Counted from the stretch's first letter, positions 46,101 through 55,396 are shown. The stretch: 64,000 bases of DNA from Flavobacterium pectinovorum (GCF_022802975.1 NZ_JAFEVZ010000007.1:202874-266873), one strand, 5' to 3'. Notes: generated by a model from the sequence alone, not told the origin. Translations and numbers: made by a program.

Positions 46101-46310
46101 TTTGGCGACCTCTTCTTCTACCTGATGTTCATCTGCACCCGGATAAACTGCATATACCAAAGCAGTGGGCATGTCTATTCTGGGATTTTCACTTCGGGGC
46201 ATGTTCAGCAAGGAATTAACCCCCATAATCATCAGCAGCACAACAAGTACAATGACCACCTGTTTATGTTTCATTGCCGCTTCCAAAAAGTGTATGTTAC
46301 GCTTTGTCAT
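43176..46310 (-). CDS. RND efflux transporter permease
   Basis: 1044 residues in two repeats, each with a first membrane helix, a large periplasmic loop and a helix bundle. KHKQVVIVLVVLLMIMGVNS opens the protein, GMVVDNAIVVVDNYIEKLDE holds the Asp residues of the proton relay in TM4, and GFMGIISLIGIVVRNGIILV and SAAAAVGVVPMIAG are in the second half. No metal-type Met cluster is obvious, so it is of the HAE-like group for organic substrates. It follows the adaptor gene (18 bp) and precedes TolC. The operon promoter has a 21-bp direct repeat shared with the universal stress gene. Confidence 0.95.
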   Translation of the reverse strand: MTKRNIHFLEAAMKHKQVVIVLVVLLMIMGVNSLLNMPRSENPRIDMPTALVYAVYPGADEHQVEEEVAKKIEQYLFSFEEIKKKKVKSEVREGQVFITTEIYTTVQDRKKFWHTLQLDMDANLRSKLPQGVIGPFINSNFADVTAMIISVSSKERSYAEIEKYLDKLEDGLKVIPMVSKINRSGGQRQQIYVKIDDRRLQQYGLDAGALMAVLQRQNITGYTGEVSMGSNNIVPVYTNSRYKDENDIASQIVYTTPSGTVVRLKDVARIERRFEEKSSFVRIGEEKAMVLSVDMLPGNNIVAFGQEVEAKISAIQKTFPPDIKMKTIVNQPKDVEHSINHFMKEFGLAIASVLLVVMLLLPFRIAVVASAAAPISMLITFAFMNMMGVELHQVTLAALIIVLGMVVDNAIVVVDNYIEKLDEGVQPWTGAWQAAKQLMVPIFTATLAIIFAFLPLAIFMDGIAKDFMFYLPVTVAIALIVSMLVALLFTPYTCYVFIKKGLKHKVSDRPLKKNLLDHLQSVFDKGVEAAFRNPKTTIGLGVLSVAAALFIATKVDSEFFPLSERNQFNMEIWMPNGTSLEKTEEKVKDLEKILKQDKRVVDVTSFIGMSSPRFHTSYAPETPRKHFAQVFITTKDSDATNEMAAEYLKKLKGFMQDGAVKIKQLSFQEGAPIDIRVISENETDQKRTALQIKDILEKTQGVNYVRLSSEYDYMGVKLNVDHPKANRLGISTQAITQTLGAGLKGYSISTLWEGDKTVDIFLRFDEKSRKDLSALENLHVTSHYGTKVPLKAVAALEPQWHTGMLLRRNGLKMLSVYSEAQLGRKPSRILQEIQPEIEALKLPPGTTIQYGGDAESSGENAPRMGVSLGVSLILIFLTLLFQFKSLGKSLIVLCTFLLSLFGAFLGLLVTGNPLGMTGFMGIISLIGIVVRNGIILVDYADELIRDHGYKHKAAAIAAAKRRMRPIFLTSAAAAVGVVPMIAGKSPMWAPLGSVLAFGLIFSMILTLFVVPVMYYKFLNNPIIPDEAPEQQPDGEDEVMYKPAH

Positions 46311-46328
46311 CTTTTAAATATTATTAGA

Positions 46329-47363
46329 TTAAAATTTGACAGGTGTCCCGTCTTGTAAGTTGGTCTGTCCCTTTACGATAAGCTTCTCGCCTGCCTGCAG
46401 GCCCTCTGTGACAACAACTTCATTGGATCCTGTCATTTTGGATATAATTACCCTTTTTTTGAAAGCCGTATTGTCTGCTTTTGCAGTAAATACATAGTTA
46501 ATATTGTCATGATCCCGAACCACTGCCTGTGCAGGTATAATTACGGCATTCTGGCTTTTTCCTGAATTGATGCTGATATCGGCAATCATTCCCGGCAGCA
46601 GTATTCCCCCGGGATTATCCAGACGTATCTTTACATTGTAGGTTTTGGAGAAATCATCTGCCTGAGGGTTGATTATAGCCACCCTTGCATCAATGTTTTT
46701 ATTCAGCGAAGGAATTGTGATTTTTGCCTGCGCTCCAATTCTCAGTGCACTGATCTCGTTTTCATTAATAGAGGCAACGGCATATACCTTGTCTGTTTTC
46801 ACAATGGTAAAGGCAGGGATTCCCGGTGCCGCCGTTGCCCCCGCTTCAGTTAATTTTCGGGTAATAATCCCCGAGAAGGAAGCATATAATCTGGTATCAT
46901 TCAGATTTTTTAATGCAGTTTCCTTATTGGCCTGTGCCTGTGCCAATGCTGTTTTTGCTGCAATGTAGTCACGCTCGGGAAGACTTCCTTTTTTATAAAG
47001 CTGATCCAGACGGCTGAAGTTATCCTTTGCCTGTTCAAGACCGGCACCTGCGACAGTGAGATTGTTTTTGTAGGTGTTCTGCTCAATTGCGGCCAGGAGC
47101 TGTCCTTTTACAACATGCTGCCCTTCCTGCACCATTACGGCATCTACTCTTCCCGGTACGCTGAATCCGATAGATACGGTGTTATCTGCCTCAATGGTGC
47201 CGCTATACTCTAAAGACTGAGCCTGCTGCGAAACCGTTACTTCCTGCATGCTGATTTTCACCGACTGTACTGCCTGGTCCTGATCTGTTTCCTTTTTACC
47301 GCAGCCGGAGGCCAGCAGCGTAATACTCAGAATAAAAAAAATATTCCTGTTTAACATTACCAT
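46329..47363 (-). CDS. RND efflux periplasmic adaptor (membrane fusion protein)
   Basis: 344 residues. Lipoprotein signal ending LLASGC. YSGTIEADNTVSIGFSVPGR and VMVQEGQHVVKGQLLAAIEQ are the lipoyl half-motifs, YKNNLTVAGAGLEQAKDNFS the helical hairpin, and LYASFSGIITRKLTEAGATA the second lipoyl half. The C-terminal part has IIPAQAVVRDHDNINYVFT and VTEGLQAGEKLIVKGQ. The gene starts at 47363 or 47357. It is the first gene of the RND operon. Confidence 0.94.
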   Translation of the reverse strand: MVMLNRNIFFILSITLLASGCGKKETDQDQAVQSVKISMQEVTVSQQAQSLEYSGTIEADNTVSIGFSVPGRVDAVMVQEGQHVVKGQLLAAIEQNTYKNNLTVAGAGLEQAKDNFSRLDQLYKKGSLPERDYIAAKTALAQAQANKETALKNLNDTRLYASFSGIITRKLTEAGATAAPGIPAFTIVKTDKVYAVASINENEISALRIGAQAKITIPSLNKNIDARVAIINPQADDFSKTYNVKIRLDNPGGILLPGMIADISINSGKSQNAVIIPAQAVVRDHDNINYVFTAKADNTAFKKRVIISKMTGSNEVVVTEGLQAGEKLIVKGQTNLQDGTPVKF

Positions 47364-47419
47364 ATAATTCTCGTTTTAATTTATCATTAATTATTCGCAG
47401 CCCTTAGAGCTGACAGGTG

Positions 47420-47490
47420 CAAATCTCTATAGAATGTTTAATCCGCAAAAGGTCTGTTTCATGCCGGTATTGGTCAAAAACCAACTTTTT
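47420..47490 (-). promoter_or_regulatory. RND operon promoter with 21-bp direct repeat
   Basis: On the plus strand GGTC units start at 47451 and 47472, 21 bp apart. Next to the first one is the complement of TTG (47446-47448), and 18 bp further a -7-like box (47420-47427). The same layout and a very similar surrounding sequence lie before the universal stress gene at 48846-48921. Confidence 0.55.
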
Positions 47491-47494
47491 TTTA

Positions 47495-47752
47495 TCCTGC
47501 TGCGTTATTAAAATTATAAGTCCATGCATCAGCAGGATTCTGCAGTCCGGAGTTCTGTAAATGAAGAAAGCCCTCTCAACAATGTTTCGAAGGCTTTTCC
47601 ATCAACAATAATTAACCAATGCAAAATACAGAGCCGCTTGCGGCTTTCCTTATTATTACTTTTCAGAATTGAGGCAGGGCTGTTTTTCTTTCCCCTCGGG
47701 CTCATTGTGCGGGTTTTCAATTTTTCCGGTATGTACTGCCCGGCAGAGACTA
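47495..47752. other. Intergenic, no gene recognised
   Basis: Between the RND promoter and the end of the universal stress gene. Short frames on both strands look like chance. No strong hairpin is seen. Confidence 0.4.
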
Positions 47753-48580
47753 TTAAAAGTTAGGAAGGGAGAGCAGCGGTATACTGAGCCCGGATGCCAT
47801 AATCCTTGTTTTGCTTATATGCACAAGGGAGTCCCAGAAGCCATATTTTTGCGGCACCATGACTAGAATATCCGCATTATAATTTTCAATCTCTTTTTTA
47901 ATTTCACTTACAACAGCATTTGAGCGGATTGTTTTGTAGCTGTATCGTGCCAGATGTGCCGCCTGCTGGTTTTCAGGAGCAGATTCATCGCGCTGCTCCA
48001 TCATCTGCTCCACTCTCTGGTCAACACTGAAGAACTCCACTTCAGCTTTTAAGGCAGCAGCGGTCTGACCGAACCAGCCTAATTTCTGAATTGATGACAA
48101 GCTGCGGTTCTCAAAGGCAAAGAGAATTTTTTTTGCGTTTATAAAACGGGCATTACGGGGTACGGCCAGCACCGGTATATTGATGTTTTTGATAACCGAG
48201 GTTGTTGAATTCCCTAACAGGTCTTGACCGGCTGAGCGGTCTGCCATTCCCATGACCACAAGTTCCGCCTGATTTTTTTCAATCAGTGATGGAAGTGCGT
48301 CCTCCAGAGAAGAATAAAGGCAGAAACTCTGCGTCTCAATTTTGTATAACAGGGCAATATCATCAGCAAGATGCATGAGCCTTTCTGTTGCCTTATCGAG
48401 TTCCAATTGTGCATTATCTCCTGAAATTCTTGAATTTGAACTATGGATTGACAGGGTAAATGAATTGAAAAGAATAAGTCTTGACCCTTTAGCTTTTGCT
48501 AATGCTGCCGCATAGGTTACGGCATTTGATGCTGCGGGAGTGAAATTTACTGCAGCAATAATTGATGTGGATGGCGGCAT
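47753..48580 (-). CDS. Tandem universal stress protein
   Basis: 275 residues with two Usp domains. The first begins SIIAAVNFTPAASNAVTYAA, has ELVVMGMADRSAGQDLLGNS, where the GxxG-type nucleotide loop is visible, and ends TTSVIKNINIPVLAVP. The second begins KKILFAFENRSLSSIQKLGW and ends DILVMVPQKYGFWDSLVHIS and SIPLLSLPNF with a less complete loop. Such proteins bind ATP or act as stress-response regulators. The gene shares a promoter type with the RND operon at 47363. Confidence 0.9.
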   Translation of the reverse strand: MPPSTSIIAAVNFTPAASNAVTYAAALAKAKGSRLILFNSFTLSIHSSNSRISGDNAQLELDKATERLMHLADDIALLYKIETQSFCLYSSLEDALPSLIEKNQAELVVMGMADRSAGQDLLGNSTTSVIKNINIPVLAVPRNARFINAKKILFAFENRSLSSIQKLGWFGQTAAALKAEVEFFSVDQRVEQMMEQRDESAPENQQAAHLARYSYKTIRSNAVVSEIKKEIENYNADILVMVPQKYGFWDSLVHISKTRIMASGLSIPLLSLPNF

Positions 48581-48845
48581 GGATATGTGGTATAAAATTT
48601 AAAAATATTCTGAAATTACTAATTTGACTTTTTGGCTTTGATTACAATTTTCCAAAGGCACTTTTGATCCATAAAAGCACCGGCTTTTTTTCGCTGCACC
48701 ATTCCATCTTCAGGTTCACTTAATGGGGATGCCTTATTGTTTTCAGGGCAGTTTAACACGGCCGGAGGTGGCAATCCATTATTTGCTGCTTCGCACTATT
48801 GTTAACTGCGCCCGGATGGCTTAAGGGAATATATGCTGATGGGAA

Positions 48846-48921
48846 CAAATATATTTTAAAGCCATGTATCGCAAAAGGGCGGTTTTGTGCCAAAATTGGT
48901 CAATTTCCCGCTTTTTTTTAA
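48846..48921 (-). promoter_or_regulatory. Universal stress gene promoter with 21-bp direct repeat
   Basis: Plus-strand GGGC at 48877 and GGTC at 48898 are 21 bp apart. The -33 TTG (48874-48872) and the -7 box TATATTTG (48853-48846) lie on the minus strand with 18 bp between them. The 5' leader would be about 260 nt. Confidence 0.6.
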
Positions 48922-49153
48922 AGTGCACCCATGCGCATGATTTTATCTTCCCGTTGCTTTTTTTACACCCCCGCTGAAGGCATCGAAAACAAATCCTCCA
49001 CCAGCCGAATGCTGCAACGTACCTGAGCATAAAATACGCAGTCCCATTAACTGGCGCAGAGCCTATAAAGTGTATGCGGGGAAACATATAATCACCGCAA
49101 AGAGGAAAGAAGTATCGTTTTTTACTCCTGTTTCCAATAAACAATTTAAAATA
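48922..49153. other. Divergent spacer, no element recognised
   Basis: Between the universal stress promoter and the metY promoter. A frame on the minus strand covers it (48821-49330), but that frame also crosses both promoters and has no family features. Confidence 0.4.
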
Positions 49154-49155
49154 TT

Positions 49156-49185
49156 TTGGATTATTAATTTCTAGGTATATATTTA
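49156..49185 (+). promoter_or_regulatory. Promoter of the metY transcript
   Basis: TTG at 49156-49158, 19 bp spacer, TATATTTA at 49178-49185. This is seven of eight positions of TAnnTTTG with ideal spacing. The transcript would begin around 49190 and carry the small upstream ORF at 49199. Confidence 0.5.
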
Positions 49186-49198
49186 CAAAACAGATCGT

Positions 49199-49396
49199 AT
49201 GAAATCCAATCCAGTCAGCACCTGCGGGGTTTTGATTCATAAAGAAGCAGCAAGAGATGATCATTACATCACCGTAGAACAAAAACGCAGTTACGTTTAC
49301 TTCAATAACAAACGCCATGATCCAATTCAAAGCCGCTGCTGCCGAAATCGTTTATGTTTATTGCCGTCAGGCTGTTTTTCAATGCAGATTTTCTAA
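49199..49396 (+). CDS. Cys-rich upstream ORF, possible leader peptide of metY
   Basis: 65 codons starting about 10 nt after the predicted transcript start and ending 18 bp before metY. The last third is cysteine-rich: QSRCCRNRLCLLPSGCFS. It has no signal peptide or fold features and would be odd as a stable protein. In other bacteria short Cys-rich upstream frames act as attenuators or translation-coupling leaders for sulfur genes, and metY makes homocysteine from sulfide. I infer a leader that reports on cysteine supply. It may be a chance frame in the 5' leader. Confidence 0.4.
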   Translation: MKSNPVSTCGVLIHKEAARDDHYITVEQKRSYVYFNNKRHDPIQSRCCRNRLCLLPSGCFSMQIF

Positions 49397-49410
49397 CTAT
49401 ATAATTATAA

Positions 49411-50721
<1,311 letters not shown>

Positions 50722-50796
50722 TAGAATCTGGACTTACTGCTGTGAAGTCTACGGCAGAAACAGCATCAGCATACTAAGCTGATTACTAAAACCATG

Positions 50797-50828
50797 AAGC
50801 CTGCAAAATGCTGTTTGCAGGCTTTATT
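50797..50828 (+). terminator. Rho-independent terminator after metY
   Basis: AAGCCTGCAAA and TTTGCAGGCTT form an 11-bp stem around ATGCTG, followed by TATTA. Confidence 0.75.
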
Positions 50829-50906
50829 ATATCTATTGTGTTTAGCTGTTTTGAAATTTACTCATAACAGGCTCTGGATACATCACCTGAAGAGCACTCC
50901 CCTTAT

Positions 50907-51584
50907 TTAGAAAAGCAGAAAGCTTACAAAACCGCCAAAGCTGTTTTCATTGTGCTTTTCCGGGCCGTAAAAATCAATATTGGTGCCTGCACCAAAAGTT
51001 ATTTCTTTATAACTTAGACCGGCACGGGCCATTAAGTAGCTTCTGGTCTGCATATCGATTACCGTGCTGTACTCGTACAAGGCCTGAAGCCGCGAATAAA
51101 AGCGCCAGTTATCATTGATTTCCGGCTTGTATTCCACTAAAAACATTCCTTCCACATTGGTATCCTTAGAATAATCTATTCTGGAATTAGCCACAAATAA
51201 CCAGACGGGGCTGGCTTTTGTATAAATCAATCCGGCAATGGGCCTCATCCCTTTGACAGGGGTAACGTGAAAACCGCCGGCAAATTTCAGCCCTTTGACC
51301 AGCTCATAGGTCAGACTGGCCTGCGTCATATAATCGCCGATCTGATCCTCGCCCCATTCCCCTACAAGGGAGGTTACGCTAAAAAAACCGAGCCTTGGGA
51401 TGCTGCTTATTTTTTTATCAATAATCATCTGAAAAGCCAGACCGCGGTTACTCCCTAAAACTTCTGTGTTTATGGGAGAACTCACTGCCTGAACTGGTGT
51501 TTTTTCCTGTCCTGCGGCGTTTCGGCTTATCAGGGATAAGAGTATTATAAATGCATATCTTATTGCCGGCATCTTGTTTTTCAT
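50907..51584 (-). CDS. Exported beta-barrel-like protein of unknown function
   Basis: About 225 residues from the ATG at 51584; the frame goes up to 51641 and would overlap the DUF2911 gene by 14 bp, so the shorter form with signal peptide RYAFIILLSLISRNAAGQ is preferred. Alternating strands such as LTYELVKGLKFAGGFHVTPV, LFVANSRIDYSKDTNVEGMF and YSRLQALYEYSTVID, and a C-terminal aromatic end (GGFVSFLLF), suggest an outer-membrane barrel. It is the last gene of the third MbnP/MbnH unit. Confidence 0.65.
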   Translation of the reverse strand: MKNKMPAIRYAFIILLSLISRNAAGQEKTPVQAVSSPINTEVLGSNRGLAFQMIIDKKISSIPRLGFFSVTSLVGEWGEDQIGDYMTQASLTYELVKGLKFAGGFHVTPVKGMRPIAGLIYTKASPVWLFVANSRIDYSKDTNVEGMFLVEYKPEINDNWRFYSRLQALYEYSTVIDMQTRSYLMARAGLSYKEITFGAGTNIDFYGPEKHNENSFGGFVSFLLF

Positions 51585-51627
51585 TTTACGCTGTCTGCCG
51601 GTATGAATATCTAAAATCATGTCTTCC

Positions 51628-52269
51628 TTATTTAGCATCAACTGCAGTGATCGAGAAAGATATTTTCAGGTACTCCCATTCCATGCTTACTGTCCCCTCA
51701 CGCTGCGATAGTTCTTTCACCCTGTAGGTCAGCCTTTGAACCGGCTGGGCCAGCTTTTCAGGGGTTACCTCAAGGCGAAGCGCATCATCTTTCTGGTCAT
51801 AATCATCGGTGAGATGCTGCCTGGCTTTTGTATTGAAGATCAGTGTCCAGCTTTCTTTTCCCGGGATGGTAAAAAATGCGTACTCCCCTGCCTTTATCCT
51901 TTTGGAGTTGATGTTCACGTCTTTACTGAAACTGATCCTTGTGGCGCTGTGGGCACCTGTTACCCACAAATGATCCAGAGGCACCAGTCCGCCCCAGATT
52001 ACCCTTCCCCTTGTTCCGGGAGAGCTGTATTCAATATGAATGTGGGAGCCGTCAACAAATCCCATAGCAGTACGCTCGGGGCTGCCTTTAAGGGTATCTT
52101 TTTTTATTGTTCCGTTGTTTACTTTCATGGCATACTGCTCTCCATTGACATCAGCGCTCTGGTGATGATGTCCTGAGGAGCTGTCCTCGGCTTTATTCTC
52201 TTTTTTTGCACAGGATGCCACGGCCAGCAGCACCAAAAAGGATGCTAATATTGTTTTTGTTTTTTTCAT
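51628..52269 (-). CDS. DUF2911 lipoprotein
   Basis: 213 residues, lipobox VLLAVASC. A His-rich spot SSGHHHQSAD follows. The DUF2911 pattern includes IHIEYSSPGTRGRVIWGGLV, LWVTGAHSATRISFSKDV, INSKRIKAGEYAFFTIPGKE, and SWTLIFNTKARQH. Function is unknown; members are surface or periplasmic lipoproteins of Bacteroidota. It follows MbnH copy 3 by 7 bp, and the His cluster would fit metal binding in this context. Confidence 0.88.
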   Translation of the reverse strand: MKKTKTILASFLVLLAVASCAKKENKAEDSSSGHHHQSADVNGEQYAMKVNNGTIKKDTLKGSPERTAMGFVDGSHIHIEYSSPGTRGRVIWGGLVPLDHLWVTGAHSATRISFSKDVNINSKRIKAGEYAFFTIPGKESWTLIFNTKARQHLTDDYDQKDDALRLEVTPEKLAQPVQRLTYRVKELSQREGTVSMEWEYLKISFSITAVDAK

Positions 52270-52276
52270 AATCTTG

Positions 52277-53299
52277 TTATTGTTCAGATAAATCTCTGCG
52301 TGTTATAAAATATTTGTCATCCAGGGTTTTCAGGAAAGCTTTCAGATCCGTCTTCTCACCGGCGGTAAGCGCAATACCGGGCTGCCCCTTTTTTTTCAGC
52401 ACCGGATCAAGCGTATGGCTGTCCTGCACGCCCCGGGCATAATGATCCAGTACCTGATCTATTTTTGTAAATCTCCCGTCATGCATGTAGGGCACGGTAT
52501 AGGTGAGGTTCCGCAGTGAGGGGACTTTAAATTTGAATCTGTCTTCCGGATCCAGGGTAATGGCCTGCCTGCCGGTATCAGGATTGAATTGGTTATCGAG
52601 CCCGTTATTCCTAAATGATCCATCAGTAAAAAGGGGCTCTTTATGGCAGCTGCTGCAATTGTTGGAGAATATATCATATCCCCTGCTTTCAGCCTCGGTA
52701 AAACGGGCTCCGGTTTTCCGCATCACGCTGTCGTATTTGGAATTGCTGCTGATACACATGATCATAAAACTGGAAAGGGCTTTAAAAACCTGATTTCCTG
52801 TAATGTCATCTGATCCATACACTGTTTTAAACTTTTCGCGATACTCCATTTTTGAGCGCAGTTTTTCTAAAACATTCTCCATTTTCTCATCCATTTCCAC
52901 AGGGTTTGTAATGGGCGAGACTGAAAACAGATCCAGATGGAATACCCCGCCGTCCCAGAAAAACGATCTGTTCCAGGCGAGATTCATTATCGGGGGGGAA
53001 TTCCGGCTTCCCAGACGGTCTTCAATACCGTGGCTCACATCGTGTCCATGCTGGGTAAAAGCAGAGGACTGCACATGGCAGGAACCGCATGAAATGGAAT
53101 TGTCCCGCGAGAGAGCAGTTTCATAAAACAGCTTCCGGCCAAGCTCAAAGCTTTCCTTTGTCACGGGATTTTGAGCAACATCATATACAGGCTCGGGGAA
53201 GTTTTCGGGTTTTACGAAACCCTCGAATATTGATTGTTTGAATGACTGAAAAAGCACAAATAAAAACAGAATTATTATTAGATAACATTTCCTGGGCAT
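52277..53299 (-). CDS. MbnH-like diheme cytochrome c peroxidase family protein, copy 3
   Basis: 340 residues. N-terminal hydrophobic segment YLIIILFLFVLFQSF, a signal peptide or anchor without lipobox. Heme motifs CGSCHVQSSAFTQHGHDVSH and NCSSCHKEPLFTDGSFRNNG, RNSPPIMNLAWNRSFFWDGG, SMIMCISSNSKYDSVMRKTG (read as FMIMCISSNSKYD in the protein), KFKVPSLRNLTYTVPYMHDG and LDPVLKKKGQPGIALT. Compared with copy 1 the HGHDVSHGIED insertion after heme 1 is shared with copy 2. It begins 4 bp after the MbnP gene at 53304. Confidence 0.87.
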   Translation of the reverse strand: MPRKCYLIIILFLFVLFQSFKQSIFEGFVKPENFPEPVYDVAQNPVTKESFELGRKLFYETALSRDNSISCGSCHVQSSAFTQHGHDVSHGIEDRLGSRNSPPIMNLAWNRSFFWDGGVFHLDLFSVSPITNPVEMDEKMENVLEKLRSKMEYREKFKTVYGSDDITGNQVFKALSSFMIMCISSNSKYDSVMRKTGARFTEAESRGYDIFSNNCSSCHKEPLFTDGSFRNNGLDNQFNPDTGRQAITLDPEDRFKFKVPSLRNLTYTVPYMHDGRFTKIDQVLDHYARGVQDSHTLDPVLKKKGQPGIALTAGEKTDLKAFLKTLDDKYFITRRDLSEQ

Positions 53300-53303
53300 A
53301 CGG

Positions 53304-54107
53304 TCAATTTTTAGTTGAAATATGACTAAACATCTGGGTATAATTTTCTGAAATGAGCCTGCTGAAATCCCCGAACATTACCGTTGAATTCGCAGCTATG
53401 CTGACTTTCGTTTTTCCGTTAAACACCCTCGAGGCATCGGTCTGCAGCACCACCCTGCTTATGGCATTCTTTTTTGCTTTGACTGCTCCTTTTTTGGAAA
53501 GGTCTATGGTAACGGTCCGGATATTATTGACAGAAGGCTTGTTGTAGCCGCCAAATCCCCCGATATGATAACGGAACTTTCTCTGTCCGGTGCGGTCGAG
53601 TTCCGCCTGCGGGGAATCCCCTTCAAATTTCATAAAGAGATAGCCGCTGTTCCATGTCCAGTACATTCCATCGAGCATCCCTCCGGCAATATCAAGTGCG
53701 CCTGTACGGCGGCTGATGTCCATGGTGCTTCTCAGGCTGTCCACCCCAATGGTAAATGTCACTGCGGTGTATTGTCCTTCGGGAACCTTCAAATTGATTT
53801 TCCTGCTGGCAGGATCATTTTCTTTTATCAGAAAATAACTGCTGTCCTGGGGAATTACATATTCTTTCCCTTCCTTTTGATGCAGTTTTATATTACTGAC
53901 AAAATAATTAAAAGTGGTAACACTGAACTTTTCCCCGGCTTCATTGCTGTAGGATCCATCCTGAAGTTTTAAGGGTTTATCCCCTACTACATTATTAAAT
54001 TCCAATGCCAGCTCAGCCAAAGCGGCACTGCTGTTCTGCGCATAGGATGCAGAACAGCAGGTGAGCAAAGCAAACAAACAGAACATTATTGTTATTTGAT
54101 TTTTCAT
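53304..54107 (-). CDS. MbnP-like copper-binding protein, copy 3
   Basis: 267 residues with a signal peptide near LLTCCSASYAQ. LALEFNNVVGDKPLKLQDGS, FNYFVSNIKLHQKEGKEYVI, VPEGQYTAVTFTIGVDSLRS, then the Trp core GMYWTWNSGYLFMKFEGDSP and YHIGGFGGYNKPSVNNIRTV follow the MbnP family closely; W-x-W and GY-x-F-x-x-x-EG are conserved. The signal contains Cys residues but no clear lipobox. Partner MbnH follows after 4 bp. Confidence 0.9.
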   Translation of the reverse strand: MKNQITIMFCLFALLTCCSASYAQNSSAALAELALEFNNVVGDKPLKLQDGSYSNEAGEKFSVTTFNYFVSNIKLHQKEGKEYVIPQDSSYFLIKENDPASRKINLKVPEGQYTAVTFTIGVDSLRSTMDISRRTGALDIAGGMLDGMYWTWNSGYLFMKFEGDSPQAELDRTGQRKFRYHIGGFGGYNKPSVNNIRTVTIDLSKKGAVKAKKNAISRVVLQTDASRVFNGKTKVSIAANSTVMFGDFSRLISENYTQMFSHISTKN

Positions 54108-54243
54108 TTTTCTAAAAATTGGGTTATTGAAATATATGGCGGTGCCTTACTTCCTCTCTGGGAGGATTTGAATCACTTTGGCACAATCCGGAAAGAGGAG
54201 CTGTGATGCCAAAAGGAACTGCCCGGTATCCGATAATCGGATA

Positions 54244-54633
54244 TCATGATGCTGCTGTGCGGGGCGGGCGAAAAATACTGCCGGTGTAATGGCCGGCATA
54301 TCTAAAACTGCGCCGCAGGGATGTTTTTAATGGTTCGGCATCCACCGCGGAAACAGCAAACGAAACATGGAGAGCCCGCTGTAATAAGCCGATTTCACTA
54401 TTGCTGATTTCATTTTTTTCAGCCTGCTTTTTTTCGCTTTCATCGGCCTGTCTGAGCTTTTTTGCCAGATAACACTTCCCGTTGCAGTGCAATTGCGGGC
54501 GCGTCCTGTTTTCGCAAAGAGTATCGGCAATGTAGCGGCTGTTTGCCTGAAAACCGGCAAGCACGAAATAACGTGAAAAGTTTGAACCCATCAACGCAAG
54601 AAGCAGCAATATAGAAACAAGCTTATGTACCAT
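54244..54633 (-). CDS. Small exported three-cysteine protein (CNGxC family), copy D
   Basis: 129 residues. N-terminal hydrophobic segment LVSILLLLALMGSNFS, then RYIADTLCENR with Cys40 and LHCNGKCYLAKKLRQADE with Cys50 and Cys54, a charged helix and the end SIFRPPRTAAS. The spacing of the cysteines is the same as in copies A, B and C. It is the first gene of the third MbnP/MbnH unit, as copy B is of the first. The promoter has a good TTG and TAGCTTTG and AraC-type repeats. Confidence 0.78.
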   Translation of the reverse strand: MVHKLVSILLLLALMGSNFSRYFVLAGFQANSRYIADTLCENRTRPQLHCNGKCYLAKKLRQADESEKKQAEKNEISNSEIGLLQRALHVSFAVSAVDAEPLKTSLRRSFRYAGHYTGSIFRPPRTAAS

Positions 54634-54638
54634 TTCCG

Positions 54639-54700
54639 CAAAGCTACGCTGTGAGCATATGGTTTCAATTATACTTTTGCGACCTTTAATTACACTTTTG
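54639..54700 (-). promoter_or_regulatory. AraC-type direct-repeat promoter of the third MbnP/MbnH unit
   Basis: Minus-strand TTG (54668-54666), 19 bp, TAGCTTTG (54646-54639), six bases before the ATG. On the plus strand AATTATACTTTTG starts at 54667 and AATTACACTTTTG at 54688, period 21. Sequence, period and distance to the -7 box equal those before the DJ-1-like gene at 8614-8675. Confidence 0.7.
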
Positions 54701-54849
54701 CGGACTCTTTAAAATCAGGGCACCGTTTTTTGAAATACTGAAGCCTGCCTGATTTTCCTGCCCCTTTAAATCCTGTTTAAAACATCGCAGTGTCTGCTCG
54801 AAAATTTCATTTTTCAATCCAGAAAAGTGCTAAAAAAAAGATAAAGGCG

Positions 54850-55320
54850 CTACAGGGCGCCTTCATCTGCAAAGGAGTAATAGGTTTCGGGCGTGATGAT
54901 CAGGTGATCCAGCAGCGTGACATCGAGAATCTTCCCAGCTTCTTTCACTTTTCTGGTTATCTGTATGTCGGCCTCGGAAGGTCTGGTCTGTCCTGAAGGA
55001 TGATTGTGGATCATAATGAGCGATACGGCATTGGCTTTGAGGGCTGCGGCAAAAATCAGCCTCAGGTCTACAACAGTTCCGGCTATGCCTCCTGAGGAAA
55101 CCTCGTAAAGGCCGAGAACCTTGTTGGACTGGTTGAGAAGCAGGACTTTAAACTGCTCGAAAAATTCGATGGTACCGGGATTCCAGCACTGCAGTGCCAG
55201 CTGATAAACGGATCTGGAAGAGCTGATATAGGGTCTCTCCGATGCTTTTACTTTTGTTTTGTAAACCAATTGGATTTCTGCCACCTGATTCCAGTTCTGA
55301 AGTGTTTTGATCGTTTCCAT
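54850..55320 (-). CDS. RadC/JAB-domain protein of a mobile element
   Basis: 156 residues. The JAB metalloprotease-type core is visible: LLNQSNKVLGLYEVSSGGIA, VDLRLIFAAALKANAVSLIM, and IHNHPSGQTRPSEADIQITR with the H-x-H and Asp zinc ligands, followed by LLDHLIITPETYYSFADEG. Short RadC proteins like this are typical cargo of Bacteroidota integrative and conjugative elements. The leader before its start resembles that of the SSB gene at 58070. No DNA-repair role is proven for this family. Confidence 0.9.
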   Translation of the reverse strand: METIKTLQNWNQVAEIQLVYKTKVKASERPYISSSRSVYQLALQCWNPGTIEFFEQFKVLLLNQSNKVLGLYEVSSGGIAGTVVDLRLIFAAALKANAVSLIMIHNHPSGQTRPSEADIQITRKVKEAGKILDVTLLDHLIITPETYYSFADEGAL

Positions 55321-55396
55321 GATTTCTAAGTTTTAAGATTAATTATGGAACCTGAGCCGGGAATGAGAAAGCGAGCCAAAAAAGCAACGCAATAAA

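Noticed and set aside
47529..47720. 63-residue minus-strand frame
   Set aside because: Basic, no fold features, and located in the spacer behind the RND promoter.
48821..49330. 169-residue frame on the minus strand
   Set aside because: It covers both the universal stress promoter and the metY promoter and has no family features; codon use looks random.
54667..54700. Tandem repeat that could be mistaken for a CRISPR fragment
   Set aside because: Only two units, 21-bp period, located at a promoter, and shared with another promoter; it fits AraC half-sites.
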